Counted from the stretch's first letter, positions 47,205 to 55,665 are shown. The stretch is 64,000 bases of DNA from Priestia filamentosa (GCF_900177535.1 NZ_FXAJ01000001.1:744001-808000); one strand, 5' to 3'. Translations and numbers: made by a program. Notes: a model not told the origin generated them from the sequence alone.

Positions 47205-48638
47205 ATGGATGTCATTATCATTCTATTTTCACTCGGGTTGCTCATGTTTATGGCTTATAGAGGGTACAGCGTTATTTTATTTGCTCCTATTGCTGCTCTT
47301 TTAGCAGTAGCCTTAACAAACCCAACTTACGTGCTCCCGTTTTTTAGTGAAGTATTTATGGTCAAGATGGTGGACTTTATTAAGCAGTATTTTCCTGTAT
47401 TCTTACTTGGAGCCGTATTTGGAAAAGTAGTTGAAATGTCAGGGCTTGCGCGCATTATCGCTCAAACCATTATAAGTCTTGTGGGAGCAAAGCGAGCCAT
47501 TTTAGCAACAGTTCTACTTGGAGCTATTCTTACTTACAGCGGCGTTAGCTTGTTTGTAGTTGTATTTGCTGTTTATCCATTTGCAAACAACATGTTCAGA
47601 GAAGCAAATATTCCGAAGCGACTTCTGCCAGCGGCAATTGCGCTTGGAGCGGTTACATTTACAATGGACGCGCTCCCTGGAACACCGCAAATTCAAAACG
47701 TTATTCCAACAACCTTCTTCAAAACAGATATTTATGCTGCGCCTATTTTGGGTTTTATTGGAACCGCTTTCGTTTTGTTTACAACTCTATTTTATCTTGA
47801 ATGGCGCCGCAAGCAGGCTGCAAAGCGTGGAGAGGGCTATTCAGGGTCTCTGACAGAAGAGCAGCTTGCAGCATCCTCTGAGCTTGCAAAAGAAGAAAGC
47901 AAAGTAAGCGTTGAGTCTGTTACAACGGCAAAGAAGATTTTAGCTTTTGTACCTCTTGTCCTTGTTGGAGTATCGAACAAGTTTTTTACGGAAATGATTC
48001 CTAAATGGTATAGCGGTGGTTTTGACTTTTCAAAAATTGGACTTCCTACTTATAACGAAGTTGATTTATCAAAAGTAACGGGTATTTGGTCAGTAGAAAT
48101 TGCGTTAGCGCTTGGAATTATTGCAACAATTGCGCTAAACTGGACGCCTGTTGTCCAAAATATGAAAAAAGGTCTTACAGAAGGAATTAGCGGCTCGCTT
48201 TTAGCTGTAATGAACACAGCTTCTGAATATGGATTTGGGGCCGTTATTGCTGCTCTTCCGGGCTTTTTAGTTATCCGTGACGGCATTTCACAAGCGTTCA
48301 CAAATCCGCTTGTAAACAGCGCTGTAACAACAAACGTTTTAGCAGGGGTTACAGGATCTGCCTCAGGTGGGATGAGTATTGTTCTTGGCGTTATGGGGGA
48401 GAAATATTATCAAGTTGCTCAAGCTGCTAATATTGATTTAGAAGTTATGCACAGAGTTATCTCAATGGCATCAGGCGGGATGGATACTCTTCCACACAAC
48501 GGAGCAATTATTACGCTTTTAGCTGTAACAGGAATGACCCACAAACAGTCATATGGAGACATTTTTGTGATTACAATTGTTAAAACACTTGCTGCGTTCT
48601 TAATTATTGCGGTTTATATGCTAACAGGTCTAGTTTAA
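47205..48638 (+). CDS. GntP-family permease (YxjC-like)
   Basis: 477 residues, about 12 membrane helices; family blocks include YFPVFLLGAVFGKVVE, TMDALPGTPQIQNVIPTT and ASGGMDTLPHNGAIITLLAV. B. subtilis has a GntP-type permease gene (yxjC) next to its scoA/scoB genes, so uptake of acetoacetate or 3-hydroxybutyrate is the best guess; gluconate is not indicated. TTGGAGGGAAAGAG precedes the ATG. Last gene of the cassette; a long terminator follows. Confidence 0.88.
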   Translation: MDVIIILFSLGLLMFMAYRGYSVILFAPIAALLAVALTNPTYVLPFFSEVFMVKMVDFIKQYFPVFLLGAVFGKVVEMSGLARIIAQTIISLVGAKRAILATVLLGAILTYSGVSLFVVVFAVYPFANNMFREANIPKRLLPAAIALGAVTFTMDALPGTPQIQNVIPTTFFKTDIYAAPILGFIGTAFVLFTTLFYLEWRRKQAAKRGEGYSGSLTEEQLAASSELAKEESKVSVESVTTAKKILAFVPLVLVGVSNKFFTEMIPKWYSGGFDFSKIGLPTYNEVDLSKVTGIWSVEIALALGIIATIALNWTPVVQNMKKGLTEGISGSLLAVMNTASEYGFGAVIAALPGFLVIRDGISQAFTNPLVNSAVTTNVLAGVTGSASGGMSIVLGVMGEKYYQVAQAANIDLEVMHRVISMASGGMDTLPHNGAIITLLAVTGMTHKQSYGDIFVITIVKTLAAFLIIAVYMLTGLV

Positions 48639-48640
48639 AC

Positions 48641-48703
48641 AAAAAAGGGAAATTTAGTGTGAGTAAAAACAGGACTTTTCTCACGCTGAAATTTCCTTTT
48701 TTT
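48641..48703 (+). terminator. Long terminator after GntP permease
   Basis: Arms AAAGGGAAATTTAGTGTGAG and CTCACGCTGAAATTTCCTTT pair with few mismatches around a 16-nt loop, ending in a T run. Confidence 0.85.
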
Positions 48704-48771
48704 ACGTTTAGCTCTCTCTCAAAAAAGCAATATATATACTAAGTTTTGAATTAAAGGAGGTTTTTTGATAG

Positions 48772-49581
48772 ATGAGTCTAAACGAGATTTTTAATAAGCT
48801 AGAGCACGTGAAAACTCAGGCACCAGACAAAATCCTCACGCTGTACATTAACACAGATCGGCGCGATCAAGATCAGCAAGGCGGAGAATATAAAATAGCG
48901 CTTAAAACAGGATTTAAAAGACTAGAAGAGTACATGAAAAGAAGTGATGAAGAAGAGCAAAAAAGAGTGTGTGCTCTCCGTGGGAAAGTAGAAGGATATA
49001 TAAGAGATCAGGAACGGAAGATGCCACGCAGTTTTGTAATTTTTGCATCATGCGACAGCGAAATTTGGGAGGTTCTGTCTCTTCAGATTCCTGTTGAAAC
49101 AAATTTTTATTGGGAAGAACACCCTGTCTTAGAGCCGCTTCAGAGTCTTTATGAAACATACCCAAATACAGGAATTGTGCTGCTTCAGCAAACAGAAGTA
49201 AAAATTATTGATACAAAGCTTTCTAAAGTTCAAGGGGTTAAACATTATCAGTATGATCTTGATATAGATGATTGGCGCCTACATGAAGGACCTTCAAAAG
49301 CGGATATAAACATGGGTGGAGGAGCTAATGTAGCAAGTCAGAAAGACGAGTTTCAAGAGCGTGTTACCGCCAATCAGAAGCGCTTTTGGAAGAGCATGGG
49401 AAGCAAACTCGACAAAATTGCCGCAGACAATAAATGGTCTTCAATTCTTCTTGTAGGAGATAAGGAGATTGCAAAAACAATTGAAGGAAATATGAATAAG
49501 AGAATAGATGAGATGATTGAGAAAAACTTACTGAATGAAGAAGAAAATAAAGTCGTTCAAGAGCTTTTAAAAACGTCTTAA
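48772..49581 (+). CDS. VLRF1-type, eRF1-like release-factor-family protein
   Basis: 269 residues. N-terminal LTLYINTDRRDQDQQGGEY matches the archaeal-eRF1-like bacterial families (VLRF1/baeRF), and the middle part carries NMGGGANVASQKDEF followed by ERVTANQKRFWK, the position where the family keeps its GG..Q catalytic loop; the C-terminal part (SILLVGDKEIAKTIEGNM) is also typical. Related proteins (Vms1/ANKZF1) release peptides from stalled ribosomes. Function in Bacillus is unproven. AGGAGG lies 11 nt before the ATG; single-gene unit. Confidence 0.8.
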   Translation: MSLNEIFNKLEHVKTQAPDKILTLYINTDRRDQDQQGGEYKIALKTGFKRLEEYMKRSDEEEQKRVCALRGKVEGYIRDQERKMPRSFVIFASCDSEIWEVLSLQIPVETNFYWEEHPVLEPLQSLYETYPNTGIVLLQQTEVKIIDTKLSKVQGVKHYQYDLDIDDWRLHEGPSKADINMGGGANVASQKDEFQERVTANQKRFWKSMGSKLDKIAADNKWSSILLVGDKEIAKTIEGNMNKRIDEMIEKNLLNEEENKVVQELLKTS

Positions 49582-49611
49582 AAAGGAGGAGGGAGTTTCC
49601 CTCCTTTTTTA
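49577..49611 (+). terminator. Terminator after VLRF1-like gene
   Basis: AAAAAGGAGG / CCTCCTTTTT stem around GGAGTTTC-type loop, ending TTTTTTA; it begins at the stop codon. Confidence 0.88.
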
Positions 49612-49725
49612 TTTATGCCTTAAAAAGTTTCACTTTGAAGGAATGGTGGAATAGATAACCATAGAACTTGTCTAACTAGATTTTTAAAAAAGATAAAACG
49701 ACGAAAAGATAAAGGAGGAGGCGCC

Positions 49726-50055
49726 ATGAGTGGATCAGCACTTACTTTTTTAATTTCAGGAATTGTTAGCGGGATTATTTTGATTGGTGTTTCATATATT
49801 CTAGCACGACTAAACCCATTTAAAATGTTCTTTTCACGCTTGCTTTTACCAGGGGTTTGCCTGATAGGCTCCGCTATTATTACGATTCGCTTTTATTCAA
49901 ACAATGAGACATTAAGTCAAGGAGGAGGAACTTATTTATACTTTGTGATTCCTCTAGGTGTTGCAGCCCTTATTGCTTTCATTATCTGCTTAATTATTAA
50001 GCCAACAGGACATAGTGAAACTGGTCAGCGTAAGCTTCATGACAAATCTTCATAA
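49726..50055 (+). CDS. Small membrane protein, YesK-like
   Basis: 109 residues with three membrane helices (about 6-27, 38-55 and 70-92) and a short polar tail. It resembles YesK-type small membrane proteins of Bacillus, an assignment from pattern only. AAAGGAGGAGG precedes the ATG. A strong palindromic terminator follows. Confidence 0.7.
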   Translation: MSGSALTFLISGIVSGIILIGVSYILARLNPFKMFFSRLLLPGVCLIGSAIITIRFYSNNETLSQGGGTYLYFVIPLGVAALIAFIICLIIKPTGHSETGQRKLHDKSS

Positions 50056-50107
50056 TGAGAAACCTTGCTTCTGAAATGGCAGGGAAGTGAAGTTTCAAAG
50101 TACAGTG

Positions 50108-50148
50108 AAAAAGAGTTCGTGCACTTAAGTGCACGAACTCTTTTTTTT
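50108..50148 (+). terminator. Bidirectional palindromic terminator between YesK-like and TetR genes
   Basis: A 38-nt perfect palindrome (19-base arms beginning AAAAAGAGTTCGTGCACTT) followed by three more T; the A run on the other end makes it usable from both strands. It lies between convergent genes. Confidence 0.93.
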
Positions 50149-50207
50149 ATATCTAAATTCATATTATGGTTGATTTTTAATGCTCTTGTTGCCTCACCAA
50201 CTTTCAA

Positions 50208-50798
50208 TCAAATCTCTTCCATTCTTAATTTAAAAAGCATATACAACTTTTTGGCAAGAAACTGCGGTGTATAAGGCATATCTCGATGCAACCATTTTAC
50301 AATCGTTCCAATTAGAGCTGAAGAACTGTACCAAATCGCAATATCTACAGGAATGTCTTTCGTAGCAAGAAAGGAAGCACTTTCCGTTCGCTTTGTGATG
50401 ATATCTGAAAGGGTATTTAACAAACGCTCCGTAAAAATTGGGGTTCGTCTAGAACCAAGAACAACTTTATAAAATTTAGCATTGTCAGCAATATACTCTA
50501 GTAGGTCGAGGAGCTTCAACTCTTCTATTTCTTTAGAGTCATCTTGGGAGCTTTCAGTGCTCATCATGATTTCCTCAATATCTTCTACCATTTCCTGTGC
50601 CATCTTCTCTAACATATCTTGAATATCACGGTAATGGAGATAAAACGTAACACGATTAATTGTTGCGCGTTCTGCAAGTCGATTTACGCTAATTTTGCGA
50701 ACTTCCATCTCTTGTAGAAGATCAATTAAAGCATCCTTTATTAATTGACGTGTACGAATAACTCGTGGATCTATCCGGGTTTTTGCATGGTCTTTCAT
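50208..50798 (-). CDS. TetR-family transcriptional regulator
   Basis: 196 residues; N-terminal TetR helix-turn-helix (about 14-60: RTRQLIKDALIDLLQE, then NRLAERATINRVTFYLHYRD) and a helical ligand-binding part. The ATG at 50796-50798 is 6 nt after AGGTGA on the minus strand; a TTG one codon upstream is possible. Divergent from an MFS exporter with a 21-bp dyad between them, the classic repressor-pump arrangement. Confidence 0.9.
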   Translation of the reverse strand: MKDHAKTRIDPRVIRTRQLIKDALIDLLQEMEVRKISVNRLAERATINRVTFYLHYRDIQDMLEKMAQEMVEDIEEIMMSTESSQDDSKEIEELKLLDLLEYIADNAKFYKVVLGSRRTPIFTERLLNTLSDIITKRTESASFLATKDIPVDIAIWYSSSALIGTIVKWLHRDMPYTPQFLAKKLYMLFKLRMEEI

Positions 50799-50923
50799 CA
50801 ATAATCACCTTTCTCTTATTAAATGGAATTTACATTTTGCTAGGTTCTGTCTATTATTCTTGAGTTTATTAACACAAAGTGAAAGAACTGATAACTAATA
50901 TACAGTTCTTGAAAAATTGTCTG

Positions 50924-50968
50924 TTGTCATAATTACTTTTCATAATGTAATTTATACAGTGTAAATTA
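50924..50968 (+). promoter_or_regulatory. MFS promoter with TetR operator candidate
   Basis: TTGTCA (50924-50929), 16-bp spacer, TGTAAT (50946-50951). A 21-bp dyad at 50948-50968 (arms TAATTTA and TAAATTA around a TAC-A-GTG centre, one mismatched pair) overlaps the -10 and start site. Confidence 0.6.
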
Positions 50969-51021
50969 TTCAACACTTTGTAAAAAAAGTCTACTTTAAA
51001 ATGAGAAAGGATAAGATAGGA

Positions 51022-52527
51022 TTGAATAATCAAACGAAAACAGTTTCCAATTCGATAAAAAAAGGACCGATTATGTTTATTATGGTTTTAGGTGCTTTTC
51101 TTGCTACCTTAAACCAAACACTCATGAGCGTCGCTACTCCTGAACTAATGGTTGAATTCAACATTTCAGCTACAACAGCTCAGTGGTTAACGACGGGTTA
51201 TATGTTAGTAAATGGTGTCTTAATTCCGATTACTGCCTACTTAATGCAACGTTTTACAACACGCGAACTTTTTCAAGCTTCCATGTTCATCTTTTTAGCA
51301 GGGACAATTGTTTCAGCTGTAGCATCAGGATTTTCTGTCTTGTTAACTGGACGTATGATTCAAGCAGCAGGTGCGGGGATTATTATGCCATTGCTTACAC
51401 ATGTTATTTTGACGATCTTCCCTCGTGAAAAGAGAGGAGCGGCCATGGGAATGGTCGGTCTTGCTGTTATTTTCGCCCCAGCAATTGGACCAACAATTGC
51501 CGGATATATTATTGAAAACTACAAATGGGAAACAATGTTTTATGGAATGATTCCGTTTGCCCTTGTTGTTATTGTATTAGGATTCATTTATCTCCGTAAT
51601 GTATCTGATCGAATTAAAACAAAATTTGATATCTTAAGTGTTGCCCTTTCTACGATAGGTTTTGGGGCCTTACTTTATGGATTTAGCCAAGCTGGAAGTC
51701 TTGGATGGTCACATATAGAAGTGCTAAGCACAATAGCTGTCGGAATTTTGTCTCTTTTCCTCTTTTCATGGAAAGAATTAAGATCTCAAAATCCATTGCT
51801 TGATTTACGTGTGTTTAAATACAATATGTTCTCCTTAACAACTATCATTAATATTGCAGTTACGATGATTATGTATGCAGATATGATGTTACTGCCATTA
51901 TATCTACAGGATATGCGTGGTTACACAGCTGTGGAGTCTGGTCTTCTTCTTCTTCCAGGTGCTCTTGTCATGGGCTTCCTTATGCCAGTGACTGGAAAGC
52001 TGTTCGATCGCTTTGGTGCGAAATGGTTAGCTATTATTGGCATGATTGTAACTATTGTGACAACTCTTGGTTTTATCAACTTAACGGATTCAACTAGTTA
52101 TACCTATTTGATTCTCATGTCAACAGGACGACGCATTGGAATGGCCTTAATGATGATGCCGATACAAACTGCAGGCTTAAATCAGCTTCCACAACAATTA
52201 AATGCTCATGGAACAGCAATAAGTAATACAATTCGTCAAGTTGCCGGTGCTGTCGGCACTTCACTTCTTGTAACAGTGATGACAACCCGTACAGAGTCAC
52301 ATCTACAGGATATGATGCCTACACTTGTTACAAAAGGTTTGTCTCAAAAAGAGCTTATTACAGAAGCTTCTATCCAAGGGGTGAATGACGCTTATCTTGT
52401 GATTATTGGGATTGGTATTATTGGCCTGCTAATGTCCTTCTTTATTAAAAAAGTGAAACAGGCCTCTGAAGTAGAATCTAATAATCCTTCAGAAAAAGCA
52501 GTAGCAGAGAAATTAAGCACAAATTAA
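51022..52527 (+). CDS. MFS multidrug exporter, DHA2 (14-helix) family
   Basis: 501 residues, 14 predicted membrane helices. Motifs of the EmrB/LmrB group: ATLNQTLMSVATPELM in helix 1, QWLTTGYMLVNGVLIPITAYL in helix 2 and RMIQAAGAGIIMPLL in helix 4. Drug-proton antiport is the expected role. The TTG at 51022 is chosen because AAAGG/ATAGGA lies upstream; the ATG at 51001 has no ribosome-binding site but would add seven residues. Adjacent divergent TetR gene. Confidence 0.88.
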   Translation: MNNQTKTVSNSIKKGPIMFIMVLGAFLATLNQTLMSVATPELMVEFNISATTAQWLTTGYMLVNGVLIPITAYLMQRFTTRELFQASMFIFLAGTIVSAVASGFSVLLTGRMIQAAGAGIIMPLLTHVILTIFPREKRGAAMGMVGLAVIFAPAIGPTIAGYIIENYKWETMFYGMIPFALVVIVLGFIYLRNVSDRIKTKFDILSVALSTIGFGALLYGFSQAGSLGWSHIEVLSTIAVGILSLFLFSWKELRSQNPLLDLRVFKYNMFSLTTIINIAVTMIMYADMMLLPLYLQDMRGYTAVESGLLLLPGALVMGFLMPVTGKLFDRFGAKWLAIIGMIVTIVTTLGFINLTDSTSYTYLILMSTGRRIGMALMMMPIQTAGLNQLPQQLNAHGTAISNTIRQVAGAVGTSLLVTVMTTRTESHLQDMMPTLVTKGLSQKELITEASIQGVNDAYLVIIGIGIIGLLMSFFIKKVKQASEVESNNPSEKAVAEKLSTN

Positions 52528-52589
52528 GGTGATTTGACTTTCTGGATAAATACCAGGCGATCCACAGTTAGAAATGAAAATTATGCAAA

Positions 52590-52615
52590 AAGCTCTCCTT
52601 TGATGAGGAGAGCTT
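52590..52615 (-). terminator. Bidirectional terminator after MFS and minus-strand membrane gene
   Basis: AAGCTCTCCT / AGGAGAGCTT stem (10 bp); on the minus strand it is followed by TTTTT, so it serves the convergent gene at 52629-53108 best. Confidence 0.75.
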
Positions 52616-52628
52616 CCTTTAATGATAC

Positions 52629-53108
52629 CTATATTTTCCTTGGTAAATATACTTTTCTGATTCTTATCAAATTTAAATATGTAATAGCTATAAATACTAC
52701 ACTAATAGCTGATGGAATTATATAATAATGACTGTTAAACAATATATCATAGCGATCTAAAGGAGTAAGGTAGATGGCCGCGAAAAAGCTCATAGCCCCT
52801 AATATGACCGTTGTCATTAAATTTAAGTTTTTACCTTTTATATTTCTATAAATAAAAAGGGCATTAGTCATTAACATCCACATACTCAATACAAGGAGTG
52901 CGTGAGGAATTCTTTCTCTATATAAAGAGTGAAAGTTAAAAATTACAGCGGAAAGAATAATAAGAGCAACAATGGGTGTTATCATTAATATCTTCGTTTG
53001 AAAGGCTAAACCTTTTAGGGGTACATCATCTTTTAGACTAATGAGCTTATTCGCATTTATAAAGGAAAGAACGGAGAAAAGAATAGCTAAAACGATAGCA
53101 ATAAACAA
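52629..53108 (-). CDS. Integral membrane protein of unknown function
   Basis: 159 residues, about five membrane helices (LVLAILFSVLSFI-like start, then ILMITPIVALIILSAVIF, LLVLSMWMLMTNALFI, TTVILGAMSFFAAIYL and IIPSAISVVFIAITYL). Not recognised. A TTG at 53106-53108 is 5 nt from GGAAGTGA on the minus strand; the GTG at 53117 lies within that site. By eye, codon use looks AT-richer than the core genes. Confidence 0.65.
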   Translation of the reverse strand: MFIAIVLAILFSVLSFINANKLISLKDDVPLKGLAFQTKILMITPIVALIILSAVIFNFHSLYRERIPHALLVLSMWMLMTNALFIYRNIKGKNLNLMTTVILGAMSFFAAIYLTPLDRYDILFNSHYYIIPSAISVVFIAITYLNLIRIRKVYLPRKI

Positions 53109-53117
53109 AAAAATCAC

Positions 53118-53427
53118 TTCCTAAATGATAGAATATAAATATTATACTACAAATACATATTTAGGAAATTATTAAGTTGTATTTAAGGAAAAAAGAAATG
53201 ACTGCGATTATTTTATACAGGTCATTTCTTTTTTGCCTTTTCGGTGTTTCGTCGTTATGTTCTTACTAAGTGGTCAGTAATCAAAAAATAAACCGATGAG
53301 CGGAACAGAGATGAGGACTATAGAAGCAACTGAAGCTTGAATTTGTCACTAAACATTTTAAGTTATATTTCACAACTTCTAGGTGTCTATAGAACAGGGA
53401 TAAAAAATTGTAGGGATGTAGCTTCTA
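53118..53427 (-). other. Intergenic region with bidirectional hairpin (no gene)
   Basis: 310 bases without a plausible gene. A 14-bp perfect stem (53189-53234; AAAAAAGAAATGAC and its complement, 18-nt loop) has A and T flanks on both sides and can terminate transcripts in either direction. The rest is AT-rich with only short, broken frames. Confidence 0.65.
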
Positions 53428-53754
53428 CTAGGAGAGAAAATACTTACATCCAAGCATGTATAAAATGTAGATAATAAATGCCCCTATTACCGCATATGTA
53501 GGCTTAATCCAATGTGTTAAGATAAAAATTACGCTAATTAATATAACCGCACCAAAGGAGCCAAAGATGGCATTTTTTTGTGTGATTCTAAAATTCATGA
53601 TATTCATATTTTTCATTTGTAAATGAATATTAACTAATGTCATGATAGGCAGTAATGTGATAATCCCTGACAAAAATAAATATTTGGATTTGCTTAAAAG
53701 GGAGGCACAGACCATAATTGTTCCACCTAAAAGAAATTGTAAAATATACCCCAT
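53428..53754 (-). CDS. GlpM-like small membrane protein
   Basis: 108 residues with about four membrane helices. The start GYILQFLLGGTIMVCASLLS followed by SGIITLLPIMTLVN resembles the GlpM family of small membrane proteins; the match is from memory. AAGGAGAG lies upstream on the minus strand. Divergent from a LysR-family gene, with a LysR-type box between them. Confidence 0.65.
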   Translation of the reverse strand: MGYILQFLLGGTIMVCASLLSKSKYLFLSGIITLLPIMTLVNIHLQMKNMNIMNFRITQKNAIFGSFGAVILISVIFILTHWIKPTYAVIGAFIIYILYMLGCKYFLS

Positions 53755-53832
53755 TATATTCTCTCCTTACCATTCATACGTCAATTGAGTAATCTGTCCG
53801 TTTTGAATTATGTTCGTTTTTCATTTTATTTT

Positions 53833-53847
53833 CTTATGAGATATAAG
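53833..53847 (+). promoter_or_regulatory. LysR-type box between GlpM-like gene and LysR gene
   Basis: CTTAT-GAGAT-ATAAG, a perfect 5-bp dyad of the T-N11-A form bound by LysR-type regulators, located 59 nt before the LysR start. Confidence 0.55.
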
Positions 53848-53905
53848 TAAACTAAATATATGTGATAATAAATATAAGAAAAAATTATGATATGGAGAAG
53901 GAGTA

Positions 53906-54781
53906 ATGAGCCTAAAAAAGTATCTTGCTTATATTACAGTCGTTGAGACGGGAAGTTTAACAAAAGCAGCAGAGAAATTGAACTATACACAACCTAACAT
54001 TAGTCAAATGATTAATAGTTTAGAGGAAGAATACGGTTTTCCTTTACTGTTAAGACAAAAAAATGGCGTTAAACCTACTAAAAATGGATTAGCTGTACTA
54101 CATGGAATGCGAGAGATTCAGAGAGGCTATAAGAATTTATCAGAAACGGTGAACGGAATCAATGGATTAGAAACAGGGAAAATTCGTATAGGAGCCTATA
54201 CAAGCATCACTACAAACTGGTTGCCTAACATATTGAAGGAATTTAAAAGGCAATATCCATTTATAGAGATTCAAGTTTATGAAGGTAATGCATCTGAACT
54301 AGATCACTGGTTAGAAGAAGATCAAATCGATTTTGGAATTGGTACGGTTCATAATCATAAATGGGAGTTTCAAGCTTTATTTGAAGATCCTATTATGGTC
54401 ATTATGAACGCACAACACGAATTAGTGAAAAGGGACTTCATTTCTCTAGAAGCAATAGAATCTGTAGAATTTATTCTTCCTTATTCAGATTCCCTCTTTG
54501 AAGTACATAATATATTTAAAAAGGCACAAATCAACCCTAATGTTGCTTATCAAATTAGGGGAGATGAAACTATCATTTCAATGGTACGTAGTAATTTAGG
54601 AATCAGTTTACTTCCAAAATTACTATTAAGAAGGTGTTCTACAGATATAGCCATTAAACCGTTAGAAACCCAGGTTTTTAGACAAATTGGAGTTTTACTG
54701 AATACAAAGAGGGGGGCACAAACGCCATCTGTAAATAAAATGGTTCATTTTATTCATCAATGGACGAGGAAAAATAACTAG
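53906..54781 (+). CDS. LysR-family transcriptional regulator
   Basis: 291 residues. N-terminal winged helix (LAYITVVETGSLTKAAEKLN; helix 3 TQPNISQMINSLEEEYG) and a C-terminal substrate-binding domain (GKIRIGAYTSITTNWLPNIL; MVRSNLGISLLPKLLL). GAAGGAG precedes the ATG. It is divergent from the GlpM-like membrane protein, which is its likely target. Codon use looks AT-rich compared with the core genes, consistent with acquisition (inference). Confidence 0.88.
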   Translation: MSLKKYLAYITVVETGSLTKAAEKLNYTQPNISQMINSLEEEYGFPLLLRQKNGVKPTKNGLAVLHGMREIQRGYKNLSETVNGINGLETGKIRIGAYTSITTNWLPNILKEFKRQYPFIEIQVYEGNASELDHWLEEDQIDFGIGTVHNHKWEFQALFEDPIMVIMNAQHELVKRDFISLEAIESVEFILPYSDSLFEVHNIFKKAQINPNVAYQIRGDETIISMVRSNLGISLLPKLLLRRCSTDIAIKPLETQVFRQIGVLLNTKRGAQTPSVNKMVHFIHQWTRKNN

Positions 54782-54891
54782 CGAAAGACAAAGAGACTGT
54801 ATGTAAATAATCTAAAACATCATTTTTCCTTTTTGGACGACTTTGTTCGGATGTCTTCTGTTTAAGGAGCTAAAAATGTTTCCTTAATAAA

Positions 54892-54921
54892 AAAAGAGCT
54901 CGCAATGTGCGGGCTCTTTTA
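54892..54921 (+). terminator. Bidirectional terminator between LysR and cotE
   Basis: AAAGAGCTCGCA / TGCGGGCTCTTT (12 bp, one T.G pair), ATGT-type loop, with A and T runs on either side; it serves both convergent genes. Confidence 0.85.
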
Positions 54922-54928
54922 TTGCCTT

Positions 54929-55471
54929 TTATTCTTCATCACCTAGGATGAAATCTGGATCTAAATCTTCAAACTCTTCATCATCAACATCTAAATCAAA
55001 GTCGTCATCTTCAAGGCCGTCCGGATTCACGGCAACAACGAGCTTTGTTTCTCCAACAACTTCAGCTAACAGCTCTCTTTCCACTTGGACAAGCACTTTA
55101 TGGCCTTTTGGTGAGATTGTTGCTTCAAGGCAGTTTGGCTGCTGAAGTACGCGCACAATTACATCGCACTCTTCATCATTAATTTGTTCGGCATCTCGGT
55201 AGCGAAGACGAATTGTATCTTTATACGATGTTTCCTCTGTCACAACTTCTGTTTTTGTATTATCATCATAAGAATACCATGTGTTAATATCATACGTTCC
55301 ATCAACTTCTACAAGGTTTCCACGTTTTCTCGCTTTATATTGATGGTTGATAACCCAGCAACCGAGAATACTTGTTGGTTTATTCGGTGGTGTTAACGTA
55401 TGAGATGACTGCGTAAACTTTCGGCCTTTGCCTGTAACAGCTTTTGTAATAATCTCTCTATAGTTTGCCAT
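54929..55471 (-). CDS. cotE: Outer spore coat morphogenetic protein CotE
   Basis: 180 residues; [19 protein letters not shown] at the start, [30 protein letters not shown] and [17 protein letters not shown], then a very acidic Asp/Glu-rich C-terminal tail, all typical of CotE, which organises the outer coat on the forespore in the mother cell. The ATG at 55469-55471 is preceded by GAGGAGG; a frame extending ten residues further crosses that site. Here it is divergent from mutS, whereas B. subtilis has both on one strand (from memory). Confidence 0.96.
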   Translation of the reverse strand: MANYREIITKAVTGKGRKFTQSSHTLTPPNKPTSILGCWVINHQYKARKRGNLVEVDGTYDINTWYSYDDNTKTEVVTEETSYKDTIRLRYRDAEQINDEECDVIVRVLQQPNCLEATISPKGHKVLVQVERELLAEVVGETKLVVAVNPDGLEDDDFDLDVDDEEFEDLDPDFILGDEE

Positions 55472-55503
55472 ATTCAGCGAACCCTCCTCAACTATTTTCA
55501 TTC

Positions 55504-55512
55504 TAGCTTATG
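55504..55512 (-). promoter_or_regulatory. Sigma-K-like -10 for cotE
   Basis: CATAAGCTA on the minus strand fits CATAnnnTA exactly, about 35 nt upstream of the cotE start; no AC at 16-17 bp upstream, so the -35 is weak. Confidence 0.4.
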
Positions 55513-55572
55513 CTCTGTATGAGGCGCTTTTGCTAACTTTTTTCAGAAAAAAACAAAAAAGCGCTATATGAG

Positions 55573-55603
55573 ATTGTATGCAAGGACAAAGTAACGTTAT
55601 GTC
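55573..55603 (-). promoter_or_regulatory. Sigma-E promoter candidate for cotE
   Basis: On the minus strand GACATAAC (55603-55596), 15-bp spacer, CATACAAT (55580-55573). The -10 matches the sigma-E consensus CATACAnT exactly and the -35 has the ATA core. B. subtilis cotE is known to have a sigma-E and a sigma-K promoter. Confidence 0.65.
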
Positions 55604-55656
55604 TCTTTCTATAGATTCTAGGGAGTTTATACCTTTTTAAAAAGTTCAGCGTTTTA

Positions 55657-55665
55657 TGTTATAAT
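55657..55665 (+). promoter_or_regulatory. Extended -10 promoter for mutS-mutL
   Basis: TGT followed by TATAAT (55660-55665), 45 nt before the mutS start; no clear -35. Confidence 0.6.

Noticed and set aside
50065-50274. 69-codon plus-strand frame
   Set aside because: It runs through the palindromic terminator and into the 3' end of the TetR gene; no ribosome-binding site.
53280-53345. Fragment of a drug/metabolite transporter (MSGTEMRT peptide)
   Set aside because: Only 15 codons before a stop and a stop shortly upstream; too short to identify.
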